In this document: piece by piece, positions 53,107 to 62,113 of the stretch | How the letters are laid out: every line of letters begins with the position of its first letter | Position numbering within the stretch: position 1 is the first letter of the stretch | Source of the DNA: Coriobacteriia bacterium | Lineage (GTDB): Bacteria > Actinomycetota > Coriobacteriia > Coriobacteriales > QAMH01 | Assembly: GCA_003149935.1 (NCBI GenBank) | Contig: QAMH01000006.1 | Span: 484,121 to 548,120, forward strand | Length of the DNA: 64,000 nucleotides | Reading direction: 5' to 3' | The notes under the pieces: generated by a model | Database searches by the model: none | The model's input: the letters and a program-made list of their open reading frames with translations, nothing else | What the model was told of the DNA's origin: nothing | Program-made: the position numbers and the translations under genes

Positions 53107-54963
53107 CTACTCGGCGGTGGGCTCGACGTAGAACATGACGGTGCCGAACTCGACGGGCGCGGCATTGTCGATGCAGACCTCGCGCACGACGCACGCCTCC
53201 TCGGCGGCGATCTCGTTCATGAGCTTCATGGCCTCAACGATGCACAGCGTCTCGCCTGCGCCGACCGTTGCGCCCTCCGTCACGAAGGGATCGGCGTCGG
53301 GCGAAGGCGCGGCGTAGAAGGTGCCGACCATCGGGGCGGTAACGGGCTTCCAACTCGCCGGTCGCGTCGAAGCGGCAGCGGGTGCGGGAGCCTCCGCCGC
53401 AGCAGGCGCCGAAGCGGCCTGGGGCATGACGGGGGCCGGGGCGTAGGCAGCAGGCTGCATGCCCGGGGTGCGAATGGTGACCTTGGCGCCGGCTTCCTCG
53501 ACGGTGATCTCTCCGACTCCGGACTCCTCGACGAGCTTCACGAGGTCACGAATCTGTGCGATGTCCACGTAGTCCTCCTCCTTGGTGATGCTCACGGCAT
53601 CGTTCATTAAGAAGTTTGTATTCTCGATCTTGCGCTGTTTCTCGAGGAACTGGCGTGCCTCGTTGGGGAACATGGCGTACATGAGGACGTCTTCCTCGCT
53701 CTTGGCGAGATCCCCGAGTTCTTCGGCAAGCTCGTCGTAGGTCGTCGTGACAAGCGAGCCCGGGGCAACGTCCGGGGCGAGCGGTTGCTCGTCGCCGAGC
53801 ACGGCTTTTTGGATTGCGGGATCGATCTTGCCGGGTGCCTTGCCGTAGTAACCGGCGATGTAGTCCTTCATCTCCTTGGAGATGACCGACCAGCGCTTGC
53901 CGGTGAGCACGTTGAAAACAGACTGCGTGCCGACGATCTGCGACATGGGCGTGACAAGCGGCGGATAGCCGACCTCGGCGCGTACGCGGGGAATCTCCTT
54001 GAGAACCTCGTCCATGCGATTGGACGCCTTCTGAATCTCGAGCTGGCTCACGAGGTTGCTCATCATGCCACCGGGAACCTGATGGCTGTAGACGCGCATA
54101 TGCGAAAGCGTGGAAATGCCGCGCTTAAAGCCCTTCTTGATGCGCATTTCCTCCCAGTAATCCGAAATCTCGAAGAGGAGGTCAAGGTCGAGGCCCGTAT
54201 CGTATTCGGACTCCTTGAGCGCGGCGACAATCATCTCGACGGCCGGCTGGGAGTTGCCGAAAGCGAGCGGTGCGGATGCGGTGTCGACAATCGAGGCACC
54301 GGCCTCGGCAGCCTTGATGTAGTTGGCCGGGGCCATGCCACCCACGTAGTGACAATGCACGTGAACGGGCAGGCCCACCTCTTGGTTGAGGGCGTTGACC
54401 AGGCGCTCCGTACGATACGGCGTGAGCATGCCCGCCATGTCCTTGATGCAAATGGACTTGGCGCCAAGCGCCTTGAGCTCGGAGGCATACTCGATGTAGG
54501 AATCAAGCGTATGCACCGGGCTCATGGTGTAGCTGATGGCGCCCTCGAAATGGGCACCGCACTCGTTGAGCGCCTCGGCGCTGTCGATGACATTGCGGAT
54601 ATCGTTAAGTGCGTCGAAGACGCGGAAGACATCGATGCCGTTACGATGGGCGGCCTTGATGAAGCGATTGACGATATCACGTGAATAGTGATGATAGCCG
54701 ATGAGGTTCTGTCCGCGCGTGAGCATCTGCAACGGCGTGTTGGGACAGTGTTGCTTGACGACGCGCAAACGATCCCAGGGATTCTCGTCGAGGAAGCGCA
54801 GACAGGTATCGAATGTCGCACCGCCCCACATCTCAATGGACCAATACCCGACTTGATCGAGTTTTGACAGGATGGGGAGCATGTCGCCCGTCTCCATGCG
54901 CGTCGCCCACAGTGACTGGTGGGCATCACGCAAGGTCGTGTCCATGATGTGCAAAGGTTTCAC
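53107..54963 (-). CDS. Carboxyltransferase (PycB/OadA type) fused to AccB-like biotin carrier
   Basis: 618 residues from a GTG with AAAGGAGG upstream. Residues 1 to about 460 are a pyruvate/oxaloacetate carboxyltransferase: DTTLRDAHQSLWA, MWGGATFD, SICIKDMAGM (carbamylated Lys) and HVHCHYVGGMAP (metal His pair). From about 480 the protein switches to an AccB-like carrier: DIAQIRDLVKLVEESGVGEI, a Pro/Ala linker, then APMVGTFY and the biotin site EAMKLMNEI. Paired with accC next door it could be a two-subunit pyruvate carboxylase. The carrier type and the accC-asp23-nusB context point to acetyl-CoA carboxylase as a second use. No oadB/oadG seen. Confidence 0.9.
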   Translation of the reverse strand: MKPLHIMDTTLRDAHQSLWATRMETGDMLPILSKLDQVGYWSIEMWGGATFDTCLRFLDENPWDRLRVVKQHCPNTPLQMLTRGQNLIGYHHYSRDIVNRFIKAAHRNGIDVFRVFDALNDIRNVIDSAEALNECGAHFEGAISYTMSPVHTLDSYIEYASELKALGAKSICIKDMAGMLTPYRTERLVNALNQEVGLPVHVHCHYVGGMAPANYIKAAEAGASIVDTASAPLAFGNSQPAVEMIVAALKESEYDTGLDLDLLFEISDYWEEMRIKKGFKRGISTLSHMRVYSHQVPGGMMSNLVSQLEIQKASNRMDEVLKEIPRVRAEVGYPPLVTPMSQIVGTQSVFNVLTGKRWSVISKEMKDYIAGYYGKAPGKIDPAIQKAVLGDEQPLAPDVAPGSLVTTTYDELAEELGDLAKSEEDVLMYAMFPNEARQFLEKQRKIENTNFLMNDAVSITKEEDYVDIAQIRDLVKLVEESGVGEITVEEAGAKVTIRTPGMQPAAYAPAPVMPQAASAPAAAEAPAPAAASTRPASWKPVTAPMVGTFYAAPSPDADPFVTEGATVGAGETLCIVEAMKLMNEIAAEEACVVREVCIDNAAPVEFGTVMFYVEPTAE

Positions 54964-55060
54964 GTATCGCCTCCTTTTCTCAAGTTGCATGGGCTCGCAT
55001 GAGCCCAGGTTTAGCTATAGAGCCTTTGATTATATACGAAGCAGCAGCGCTTGTGCGCAC

Positions 55061-55188
55061 GGATGAGGCGGGACGACATGGAAGGGGTTGAGCCGAGGTT
55101 TAAGGGAGCGCGCCGTAAAGATCGCGAAGCGGGCTGTCGGGAAGCGACCGTCGAGGCGGTGCCCCTTCCATGTCGTCCCGCCTCATCC
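55061..55188. repeat. Family-2 stem-loop element, copy D
   Basis: Perfect 27-bp outer stem: 55061-55087 with 55162-55188. The 74-base interior contains a 65-base core at 55092-55156 that is 92 percent identical (60 of 65) to the reverse complement of 61903-61967 in copy E. Small hairpins CGC-GAA-GCG and GTCG/CGAC are visible in the core. The right arm shares one base with the coaD stop. No T-run. Confidence 0.85.
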
Positions 55189-55670
55189 TACCCCAGGCGC
55201 TTGGCGAGGGCCTCTCCCACGATCGGGGGAACGATGCCCTCCGTGCTGCCACCCAACGAGGCGAGCTCCTTGGCAATGGACGAGGAGACGTACATGTAAT
55301 CGGGGGATGACATGACGAAGAGGGTCTCCAGCTCGGGGGCAAGGCGGAAGTTGAGCATGGCCATCTGGAACTCGTACTCGAAGTCCGTCGTCGCACGCAG
55401 GCCCTTGACGATAGCGGTGGCGCCAATGGAGGTCGCGAAATCAACGAGCAGGTTATCGAAGCCGACAACCTCGACATTGGCGAACTCCGCCGTGACCTCG
55501 CGGGCAAGTTCGATGCGCTCGTCGAGCGTGAAAAGCGTTCCGCCACGCTTGCCCTGCGATGCGGCGACGCCGACGATGACCTCGTCGGCCATGCAGCTCG
55601 CGCGTCGAATGACGTCCAGGTGGCCAAAGGTGATGGGGTCAAAGGTTCCGGGAACCAAGAGCTTATGCAT
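55188..55670 (-). CDS. coaD: Phosphopantetheine adenylyltransferase
   Basis: 160 residues, the normal size. Makes dephospho-CoA. PGTFDPITFGHLDVIRRA holds the TxGH nucleotidyltransferase motif; KGLRATTDFEYEFQMA and SSSIAKELASLGG are family strings. The ATG at 55670 lies 2 bases after the rsmD stop, the common rsmD-coaD pair; longer frames extend into rsmD and are rejected. Confidence 0.96.
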   Translation of the reverse strand: MHKLLVPGTFDPITFGHLDVIRRASCMADEVIVGVAASQGKRGGTLFTLDERIELAREVTAEFANVEVVGFDNLLVDFATSIGATAIVKGLRATTDFEYEFQMAMLNFRLAPELETLFVMSSPDYMYVSSSIAKELASLGGSTEGIVPPIVGEALAKRLG

Positions 55671-55672
55671 GC

Positions 55673-56266
55673 CTAATCCTCGCGATCGTGGAACTTCAGG
55701 TACGTCACGCCGATTTTGCCATATCTCTTCTGACCATCGAGCACGAAGCGCCTGTCTATGCCGAACTCTTCGGCAACGGCCTCCTTGCCTTGCAGGGCGT
55801 GCTCGTAGACGATGACGCACCCTTGGACGAGCTTCCCGTAATCGATGAGCTCACCAAGTAGCTCGTGGACACGCGCGGGCACCTCGGCATAGGGCGGATC
55901 AAGCAGGACGAGCCCGAAGGGGCCATGAGGCGCAAGCTGCGCGACGGCATCGAAGCTGTCAGCGGCAATGACGCGCACGCGTGGCGCCTTCAGGGAAAGG
56001 GAAGCGAGATTTCGCTCAAGCACGTCACGGGCGGCACGGTCACGCTCGATGAAGGTACAACTGCGCGCACCACGCGAAAGCGCTTCGATACCCAGGGCAC
56101 CACTGCCCGCAAAGGCATCGAGGACATCCACGGCGGCAAGCTCGGGCAGACGTGAGTAGATGGACGAGAAGATGGACTCGCGCACGCGATCGGTCGTCGG
56201 ACGCGTCGTCTTCTCGCTCGGGCTTTCGATGATGCGGCCCTTGAACTCACCAGCGACAATGCGCAT
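55673..56266 (-). CDS. rsmD: 16S rRNA (guanine(966)-N(2))-methyltransferase RsmD
   Basis: 197 residues. MRIVAGEFKGRIIESP, RPTTDRVRESIFSSI, the SAM site DAFAGSGALGIEALSRGA and the N6/N2-methyltransferase motif LLDPPYAEVP identify it. The ATG at 56266 is one base past the recG stop. It sits in the recG-rsmD-coaD order. Confidence 0.96.
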   Translation of the reverse strand: MRIVAGEFKGRIIESPSEKTTRPTTDRVRESIFSSIYSRLPELAAVDVLDAFAGSGALGIEALSRGARSCTFIERDRAARDVLERNLASLSLKAPRVRVIAADSFDAVAQLAPHGPFGLVLLDPPYAEVPARVHELLGELIDYGKLVQGCVIVYEHALQGKEAVAEEFGIDRRFVLDGQKRYGKIGVTYLKFHDRED

Positions 56267-56267
56267 G

Positions 56268-58427
56268 CTACGCTCCCCTGCTCGTCGTCTCGTCCAGATT
56301 TGCGAATGTCCGCTCGATGTCGGCGGCAAGCGCCTTGTGCTCGGCCGCGACGAGATCCGGATCGGCATCGAGGATCTCGAGCGCATCTGCATGCGCGCAG
56401 GCGATGAGCTGCGCGTCATCGATGACGTTGACGAGCTTGAGCGTCTCGGCACCATGTTGCCTACTGCCGAGCACGTCACCCTCGTGACGCGTGCGCAAAT
56501 CCGCCTCTGCAAGCTCGAAGCCATCCGTCGTACTCACGAAAGCATCGAGGCGTGCTCGCATATCGACATCGTCCTTGCCAGGGTCTGCCACGAGAAAGAC
56601 CGTCCCCGGATACGCACCGCGTCCCACGCGTCCACGCAACTGATGCAACTGCGAGAGGCCGAAGCGCTCGGCATCCTCTATGAGCATCATCGTCGCGTTG
56701 GGGACGTCCACACCCACCTCGACAACCGTCGTGGCAACGAGCACGTCGATATCGCCCACATTGAAGGCATCCATGGCCCGCTGTTTCTCCTCCGCGTTCA
56801 TGCGACCCGTAAGCAGCCCAACGTGGTAGCCCGCGAAGACATCGCGCTGCAGACGAGCGGCTTCCTCCTCAGCGGCCTTGGGATCGGAGATATCGCTTCC
56901 GTTCGCGAGCGAGGCAAAAAGCGATCCGTCCTCGATGCGCTCGGCCCTGCGTTCGCGCGTCAAACCCACGAGCGGGCAGATGACATAGGCCTGCCGCCCC
57001 TGTGCAAGGGCCTCCTTGATCGCCTCGTAGGCCCTTCCCCGCGCGTCGCGTGAGATGAGCTCCGTATGCGTTGGCTGAACGTTGCCCGGGCGCGTGCGTA
57101 TGTAGCTCGTCTCGAGGTCACCGTATAGGGTGAGCGCAAGCGTGCGTGGAATGGGGGTAGCCGTCATGACGAGTAGGTCACAGCCTGGCCCCTTCATGCG
57201 CAGGGCCGCACGCTGGTTGACACCGAAGCGGTGCTGTTCGTCGATGATGACGAGCGAGAGATGCGCGAAACTCACCGTGGGCTCGATGAGGGCATGTGTC
57301 CCGAAGAGCACTTGGAGCGTGCCATCTTGCGCCTCTTCCAGGAGCCGCTCGCGCTCCTCGGAATCGGTCGCTCCCGTGAGGATGCCCCAGCTGATGTGCG
57401 CCGCATCGAAGAGTGGGCCGAGCTTGCTCGCGTACTGGCGCGCAAGCACCTCGGTCGGCGCCATCATGGCCGCCTGGCATCCGCTGTCGGCACTGAGCGC
57501 CAAGGCGAAGGCCGCGACGATGGTCTTGCCCGTACCAACATCTCCCAGGAGCATCCGGTTCATGCTGCGCGGTGCGGTCATATCATCCACGATGTCTGCA
57601 ATGGCCTGCTCTTGCTCGCTTGTGAGTGTATACGGGAGCTGCGCGCGTAGCTCATCCATCCGTTGCCCTGGCACGTGGGCAGTCGGCTCGCCATCGCGTG
57701 TCTCGGCACGGCGCAAGCGCATCATCTCGATTTGCAGGCGCAAGACCTCCTCGTAAGCCAGGCGCTTGCGAGCCTGAAGCATCTGCGTGCGGTTCTCGGG
57801 AAAGTGAATCTGGCGCAGGGCCGCCTTCTTGCCGATGAGCCTATGCTTGAGCCGCAAGGCGACGGGAAGCGGGTCGCTCATATCCGCCGTCTGCTCAAGC
57901 GCGTTTGCGATGAAGCGGCGCATCCACGTTGTCGAGATGCCCTCGGTAGCCGGGTGCACGGCGAGCATTTGGACAAGGCGCGTCTGCTCCTGACCCGGCT
58001 CGCCCAAGAAGGCGACGTAGGGATTGGCCATGCGCTTGAACCCGTACTCGAACGTGACCTTCCCCGAAAACGCGACGCGCATGCCACGCTCGAACTTGGC
58101 AGCCATCCAGGGCTGCCTGAACCAGGTGGCGATGATGACGCCCGTACCGTCGAAGACGGACACTTCGAGGATATGCAGGCGCCTGCGCGGTTGTTTCTCG
58201 ACAACCTCATCGACCGTGCCCACAACGGTCACGAACTGGCCGATGGAAGCGCGGGCGGCTGTCTCGACGTTGGAAAGGTCTATGTAGCGGCGTGGGTAGT
58301 TCTCGAGCAATCCCCGCACCGTTGAGATACCGAGCTTGGAGAGGTTCTTCGCGCGTGCAGGACTCACGGCACGTATCTTGCCGACATCGCAATCAAGCAG
58401 AAAGTCGGAATCCCCGCGTGATGTCAT
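56268..58427 (-). CDS. recG: ATP-dependent DNA helicase RecG
   Basis: 719 residues. Remodels stalled forks. N-terminal wedge/OB domain (ASIGQFVTVVGTVDEV), helicase motifs GDVGTGKTIVAAFAL, DEQHRFGVNQR, TATPIPRTLAL and QLRGRVGRG, then the C-terminal TRG-like part. The ATG overlaps the degV stop (TAATG). Confidence 0.97.
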   Translation of the reverse strand: MTSRGDSDFLLDCDVGKIRAVSPARAKNLSKLGISTVRGLLENYPRRYIDLSNVETAARASIGQFVTVVGTVDEVVEKQPRRRLHILEVSVFDGTGVIIATWFRQPWMAAKFERGMRVAFSGKVTFEYGFKRMANPYVAFLGEPGQEQTRLVQMLAVHPATEGISTTWMRRFIANALEQTADMSDPLPVALRLKHRLIGKKAALRQIHFPENRTQMLQARKRLAYEEVLRLQIEMMRLRRAETRDGEPTAHVPGQRMDELRAQLPYTLTSEQEQAIADIVDDMTAPRSMNRMLLGDVGTGKTIVAAFALALSADSGCQAAMMAPTEVLARQYASKLGPLFDAAHISWGILTGATDSEERERLLEEAQDGTLQVLFGTHALIEPTVSFAHLSLVIIDEQHRFGVNQRAALRMKGPGCDLLVMTATPIPRTLALTLYGDLETSYIRTRPGNVQPTHTELISRDARGRAYEAIKEALAQGRQAYVICPLVGLTRERRAERIEDGSLFASLANGSDISDPKAAEEEAARLQRDVFAGYHVGLLTGRMNAEEKQRAMDAFNVGDIDVLVATTVVEVGVDVPNATMMLIEDAERFGLSQLHQLRGRVGRGAYPGTVFLVADPGKDDVDMRARLDAFVSTTDGFELAEADLRTRHEGDVLGSRQHGAETLKLVNVIDDAQLIACAHADALEILDADPDLVAAEHKALAADIERTFANLDETTSRGA

Positions 58428-59314
58428 TATGCAAGCCCTAGTACCCGCTCGTCTTGCGGGATGTACGCAAAGCCGAAACAGCCGGTCGAGACATGCGTCG
58501 TGATGACAGGACCAACCATGCGCACGCCGACCTCAACCAGCTTGATGCCCGCCTCGATCATGGCCTCGCGCAAGTCATCAACGCCACCCATGTTGCGCGT
58601 ATGGGCAAAACAGCACTCGAGTGGCCCGAGGTGCTCTTCGAGCTCCTTGTAGCGCTGCACGAGCTTGGTGACGGCGCGCTTGGGTGACTTGGCCTTGCCG
58701 AACATCTCGACCTCGCCTTCCGGATCGACCGTGAGAAGCGGCTTGATCTTGAGCAAGGCCGCGGCAAGACCGGTCGCCTTGCCGGTGCGGCCCCCCTTGA
58801 CGAGATTGCGAAGCTTGTCGAGCATGAAGCAGATACTCGTTTTTCCCACAAGCTCGTGTGCGGCCTCGACCAGCTCGTCGAAACTCAGACCGTACTCGCG
58901 CAACTGCGCAATACGACGCACGAAAAGGAACTGGGCGACGGTATTGCAACGCGTATCAATGACCTCGACGGGGATGGGAGCGCTTTCGGCGGCCATACGG
59001 GCGGTATGGACGGTCCCCGACATGCGCGACGAGATGTGCAGGGAAATCACGTGCGTGTAGCCGGCAAGGGAAAGGTCGGTGTAAAGCTGGGCGAAGTCAA
59101 GCAGCGGTGGCATGGACGTCGAGGGCAGCTCGTCGCAATCGACGATGTAATCGTAGAAGGCCTCGATATTTTCGACGGTGTTGTCCTCGGGAAAATGCGT
59201 GCCGTCGGGCTCGATGACCCTGAGGTGCACACACTCGACACCAAGCTCGGCAAGCTCGGCATCAGACGCATCGCATGAATTATCGGTAACGATCGCTATC
59301 TTCTCCATCTGCAT
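58427..59314 (-). CDS. DegV family protein (fatty-acid-binding FakB type)
   Basis: 295 residues. IAIVTDNSCDASDAE is the DegV start, with STSMPPLLDFAQLY, HISSRMSGTVHTARMA and VIDTRCNTVAQ lining the fatty acid site. FakB proteins present fatty acids to the kinase FakA, whose gene lies 18 bases upstream. Start is 59314, or two codons later. Confidence 0.93.
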   Translation of the reverse strand: MQMEKIAIVTDNSCDASDAELAELGVECVHLRVIEPDGTHFPEDNTVENIEAFYDYIVDCDELPSTSMPPLLDFAQLYTDLSLAGYTHVISLHISSRMSGTVHTARMAAESAPIPVEVIDTRCNTVAQFLFVRRIAQLREYGLSFDELVEAAHELVGKTSICFMLDKLRNLVKGGRTGKATGLAAALLKIKPLLTVDPEGEVEMFGKAKSPKRAVTKLVQRYKELEEHLGPLECCFAHTRNMGGVDDLREAMIEAGIKLVEVGVRMVGPVITTHVSTGCFGFAYIPQDERVLGLA

Positions 59315-59332
59315 CTCCTGAATTATCCGGTC

Positions 59333-60958
59333 CTATTCGATCGAGAAAACGATGGGATACAGCGGCTGCTCACCGCGTTGCGCATCGACTTCAAGGTCGG
59401 GATACAGTTCCTCGACCTGTTCGACGAGCTTCTCGAAATCCTCTTGGGCAAAATCCTCTCCCGCAAGGAGCGTGAGCGAGTCGAGGTCATCGTTAAGCTC
59501 GTCGATGAGGGCGAGCGTAACCTCCTCGACGCTCTTGCCCACAACATCGAGCGAGCCGTCGGCGATACCGATAACGTCATCCGGATGAATCTCGTGACCA
59601 TCCGAAGTTTTGGAGTCCTTGATGGCGGTTGTCACCTCGCCGCACTTGACCTCGTCGAGCGCCTCGGTCATGGCCTCGGCGATTTCATCGAGGTCACCTT
59701 CCGGACTTGCGACGAGCATTGCGGAAAACGACGCGGGCGTTGACTTTGTGGGAACGACCCTGCACGGGATATCGGCATTATCAGCAGCGGCGTTGGCGGC
59801 CATGATGATGTTCTTGTTATTGGGAAGCAGGATGGCCGAGTCGGCGTTTACCTGCTCGATGGCATCGAGCAGGTCCTTCGTCGAGGGATTCATGGTCTGA
59901 CCGCCGGAAACGACATGGTCAACACCGAGGGATCGCAAAATGTTAGCCATGCCCTCACCCGCGGCAACGGCGATAAACGCTATGGGCTTGCGTTCGGCGG
60001 GCTGGCGTGATGCCTCATCGGCAGCGATGCCATCGGCACGCTCCTCGCTCTCGAGCACCATGTTGTGGATGAAGACCTCGGAGACCTGACCGCGATCCGT
60101 CATGTAGGTAAGCACCGTACCCGGCGTGTCCGTGTGCACGTGCACCTTGAAGTCGGGGTGAGCGCCCACAAGCAGCTCGCAATCCCCGACAGACGCGAGA
60201 AACTCGAGTGCCTCGACCGTATCGACTTCGTCGCTGTGTAGGAGAAACTCTGTGCAGTACATGTAGTCCGAACCCGCCCAGTCACGTACATGCTCGATGG
60301 CGACCTTCGCCTCGGCATGCGTAAAATCCTCGGCAGAGGCAAGGTGGGCTTGCTCGCCAGTCAACGCGGCGATGAAGCTCTGGGTAAGAATGGCCAGGCC
60401 AAAACCGCCCGAATCGACAACGCCATTCTCCTTGAGAACGGGCAGAAGCTCCGGCGTACGCTTGACCGAAGCAAGAGCCTCGTCCGAAATGGCATGCAGC
60501 GTCGTGGTAACGTCGAGTCCCTCCTCGTAGGCTTGCTGCGCAACGGCGGCACAATCCTCGAGTACGGTGAGGATCGTGCCCTTTACCGGCTTACGTACGG
60601 CCTGGAAGGCAACCTCGACGGCACGTGCCATCGCGCGGGCAATGGTCTCGGTGCTGTACTCGGTGGCATCCACAAGTCCCTCGCAAAGGCCGCGCAGAAT
60701 CTGACTCGTTATGACGCCCGAATTGCCACGTGCGCCCATGAGCGAGCCGTGCGTTACGGCCTTGCACAGGGCGGCGCCATCGGCATTCAACGGCAAGGCA
60801 GCAACCTCACGAGCCACAGACTCCATCGTCAGCGACATGTTCGTTCCCGTATCGCCATCGGGCACCGGAAAGACGTTGAGGCGGTTGATCTCTTCCTTGC
60901 GCGCAGACAGCTCTGCGGAAGCGGTGGCGATGCATGTGCGAATATCGTCAATGTTCAT
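59333..60958 (-). CDS. fakA: DAK2 domain fatty acid kinase FakA-like (YloV)
   Basis: 541 residues. N-terminal DhaL/DAK2 kinase domain: FPVPDGDTGTNMSLTM binds the metal-ATP, with GARGNSGVITSQILRG. A middle segment and a C-terminal DegV-like fold (NILRSLGVDHVVSGGQTMNP, LLPNNKNIIMAANAAAD) follow. Phosphorylates fatty acids held by FakB for lipid synthesis. Neighbours are degV (FakB) and asp23 (YloU), as in Gram-positives. Confidence 0.94.
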   Translation of the reverse strand: MNIDDIRTCIATASAELSARKEEINRLNVFPVPDGDTGTNMSLTMESVAREVAALPLNADGAALCKAVTHGSLMGARGNSGVITSQILRGLCEGLVDATEYSTETIARAMARAVEVAFQAVRKPVKGTILTVLEDCAAVAQQAYEEGLDVTTTLHAISDEALASVKRTPELLPVLKENGVVDSGGFGLAILTQSFIAALTGEQAHLASAEDFTHAEAKVAIEHVRDWAGSDYMYCTEFLLHSDEVDTVEALEFLASVGDCELLVGAHPDFKVHVHTDTPGTVLTYMTDRGQVSEVFIHNMVLESEERADGIAADEASRQPAERKPIAFIAVAAGEGMANILRSLGVDHVVSGGQTMNPSTKDLLDAIEQVNADSAILLPNNKNIIMAANAAADNADIPCRVVPTKSTPASFSAMLVASPEGDLDEIAEAMTEALDEVKCGEVTTAIKDSKTSDGHEIHPDDVIGIADGSLDVVGKSVEEVTLALIDELNDDLDSLTLLAGEDFAQEDFEKLVEQVEELYPDLEVDAQRGEQPLYPIVFSIE

Positions 60959-60995
60959 GGATATATCCCTGTTGAGTATCGAATCCTACAAGCTG

Positions 60996-61349
60996 CTAAT
61001 CGCGAACCTTCACGCCCTGCACGTGGACGTTCACATTGCGAACGGGCAATTGCGCGCCATCCTCGAGCGTGAACTTGACCTTGTCGGCGAGCATGCGACT
61101 CACCTCGGCGAGATTGGTCCCGTGCTCGATGATGACGTACAGGTCGATGTCGATGGCATCATCGGTCCTCTCGACGTTGATACCGCGACGCAGGCGACTC
61201 GCGGGCAGCAGCTTGGCAATTCCATCGGAAAGCGTCGGGGCGGCCATGCCCACGATGCCATAACTCTCGAGGGCGGCATAACCGGCCAAGTCGGTGATGA
61301 CATCCTCGGCGATGGTCAGTTCGCCAGCAATAGCGTCAGCCATATGCAA
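60996..61349 (-). CDS. Asp23/Gls24 family protein (YloU-like)
   Basis: 117 residues. GELTIAEDVITDLAGYAALESYG and the VIEHGTNLAEVSRMLADKVK helix mark the Asp23 family (quoted in parts). Second Asp23 paralogue of the window. It heads the operon with fakA and degV, matching the yloU-yloV pairing. Confidence 0.92.
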   Translation of the reverse strand: MHMADAIAGELTIAEDVITDLAGYAALESYGIVGMAAPTLSDGIAKLLPASRLRRGINVERTDDAIDIDLYVIIEHGTNLAEVSRMLADKVKFTLEDGAQLPVRNVNVHVQGVKVRD

Positions 61350-61527
61350 GCTCCTTCATGGTTGAGATTACACAGATGCGGTAATTGTAATTCAGGCGAC
61401 ACTTCGTTCACAGTGAGCCGTGCAATTTTGCGTATACTTTCTAGAAAATGGGCAGCAGCGTATAGATGCTTCGGTCATTGCGCGCCTGTTCGCTGGCCGC
61501 AGCCCATTCATTTGCAGGAGGGTCTAA

Positions 61528-61881
61528 TTGGATTTCGAGGAGATATTCTCTCGCGAAGCACGAAGCTCAAGCAACGGTCATGTGCTCGACGATGATCTCG
61601 TCTATGAGATTCTCGAGACCGTTGCCGAGATTCCCTCAGGTTGCGTCGCGACTTACGGGCAAATTGCCCGACTCATCGGCAGGCCCAAGAACGCGCGCCT
61701 CGTGGGCAAGGTGCTCAAGGAATCGCAGTTCTACGGCGAGTATCCCTGCCATCGCGTCGTAAACGCCGTAGGTCGTCTTGTGCCCGGTTGGAACGAGCAG
61801 GCTGCGCTCCTGACCGAAGAGGGCGTCGAGCTCAAAGACGACGGCCACGTTGACATGCGCACGTACCAGTGGGATATATAG
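61528..61881 (+). CDS. MGMT-family DNA-binding domain protein (alkyltransferase-like)
   Basis: 117 residues from a TTG with GGAGGG 5 bases upstream. Only the C-terminal helix-turn-helix and active-site domain of O6-methylguanine methyltransferases is present: SGCVATYGQIARLIGRPKNARLVG and YPCHRVVNAVGRLV. The acceptor Cys in PCHR is kept, unlike classic ATL proteins, which have Trp. The valine-rich N-terminal domain is missing, so it may sense or repair alkylated DNA. Divergent from asp23-fakA. Confidence 0.88.
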   Translation: MDFEEIFSREARSSSNGHVLDDDLVYEILETVAEIPSGCVATYGQIARLIGRPKNARLVGKVLKESQFYGEYPCHRVVNAVGRLVPGWNEQAALLTEEGVELKDDGHVDMRTYQWDI

Positions 61882-61886
61882 CGAGT

Positions 61887-61989
61887 CTGATGGTCCGGGG
61901 GGCCTCGATGGTCGCTTCCCGACGGCCCGCTTCGCGGTCTTAACGGTGCGCTCCCTTAAACCTCGGCCCTACCCTCTCCGGGCCATCAG
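61887..61989 (-). repeat. Family-2 stem-loop element, copy E
   Basis: Outer arms 61887-61898 and 61978-61989 pair over 12 bp with one G-T type mismatch. The interior carries the 65-base core at 61903-61967, 60 of 65 identical to copy D on the opposite strand. It starts 5 bases after the MGMT gene stop. The arms share no sequence with those of D apart from GATG. Confidence 0.82.
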
Positions 61990-62006
61990 CCCCAACACGA
62001 TGCATA

Positions 62007-62046
62007 TGCCAAGGGGTCAGACCCCCTGACACGTGCGTCCTTGGCA
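62007..62046. repeat. REP-like hairpin with GGGGTCAGACCCC
   Basis: TGCCAAGG (62007-62014) and CCTTGGCA (62039-62046) pair, enclosing a second hairpin GTCAG/CTGAC (62016-62020 and 62026-62030) and the palindrome GGGGTCAGACCCC. Strings of this kind are known as REP targets near RAYT transposases in other bacteria; no such gene is in this window. Confidence 0.7.
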
Positions 62047-62049
62047 CAT

Positions 62050-62082
62050 AAAAAAAAGGGGCGGCCGCAATGCGGTCGCCCC
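62050..62082 (-). terminator. Rho-independent terminator after ppsA
   Basis: Minus-strand GGGGCGACCGCA and TGCGGCCGCCCC form a long GC-rich hairpin followed by TTTTTTTT (62050-62057). It lies 31 bases past the ppsA stop. Confidence 0.95.
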
Positions 62083-62113
62083 TCTCCTGCTCGATGTGGT
62101 GAAGCTGGATTGC

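Noticed and set aside
53107..54963. Membrane-bound Na+ oxaloacetate decarboxylase
   Set aside because: The alpha-type domain is present, but no beta or gamma subunit gene is near, and a biotin carboxylase gene follows, which fits a carboxylase instead.
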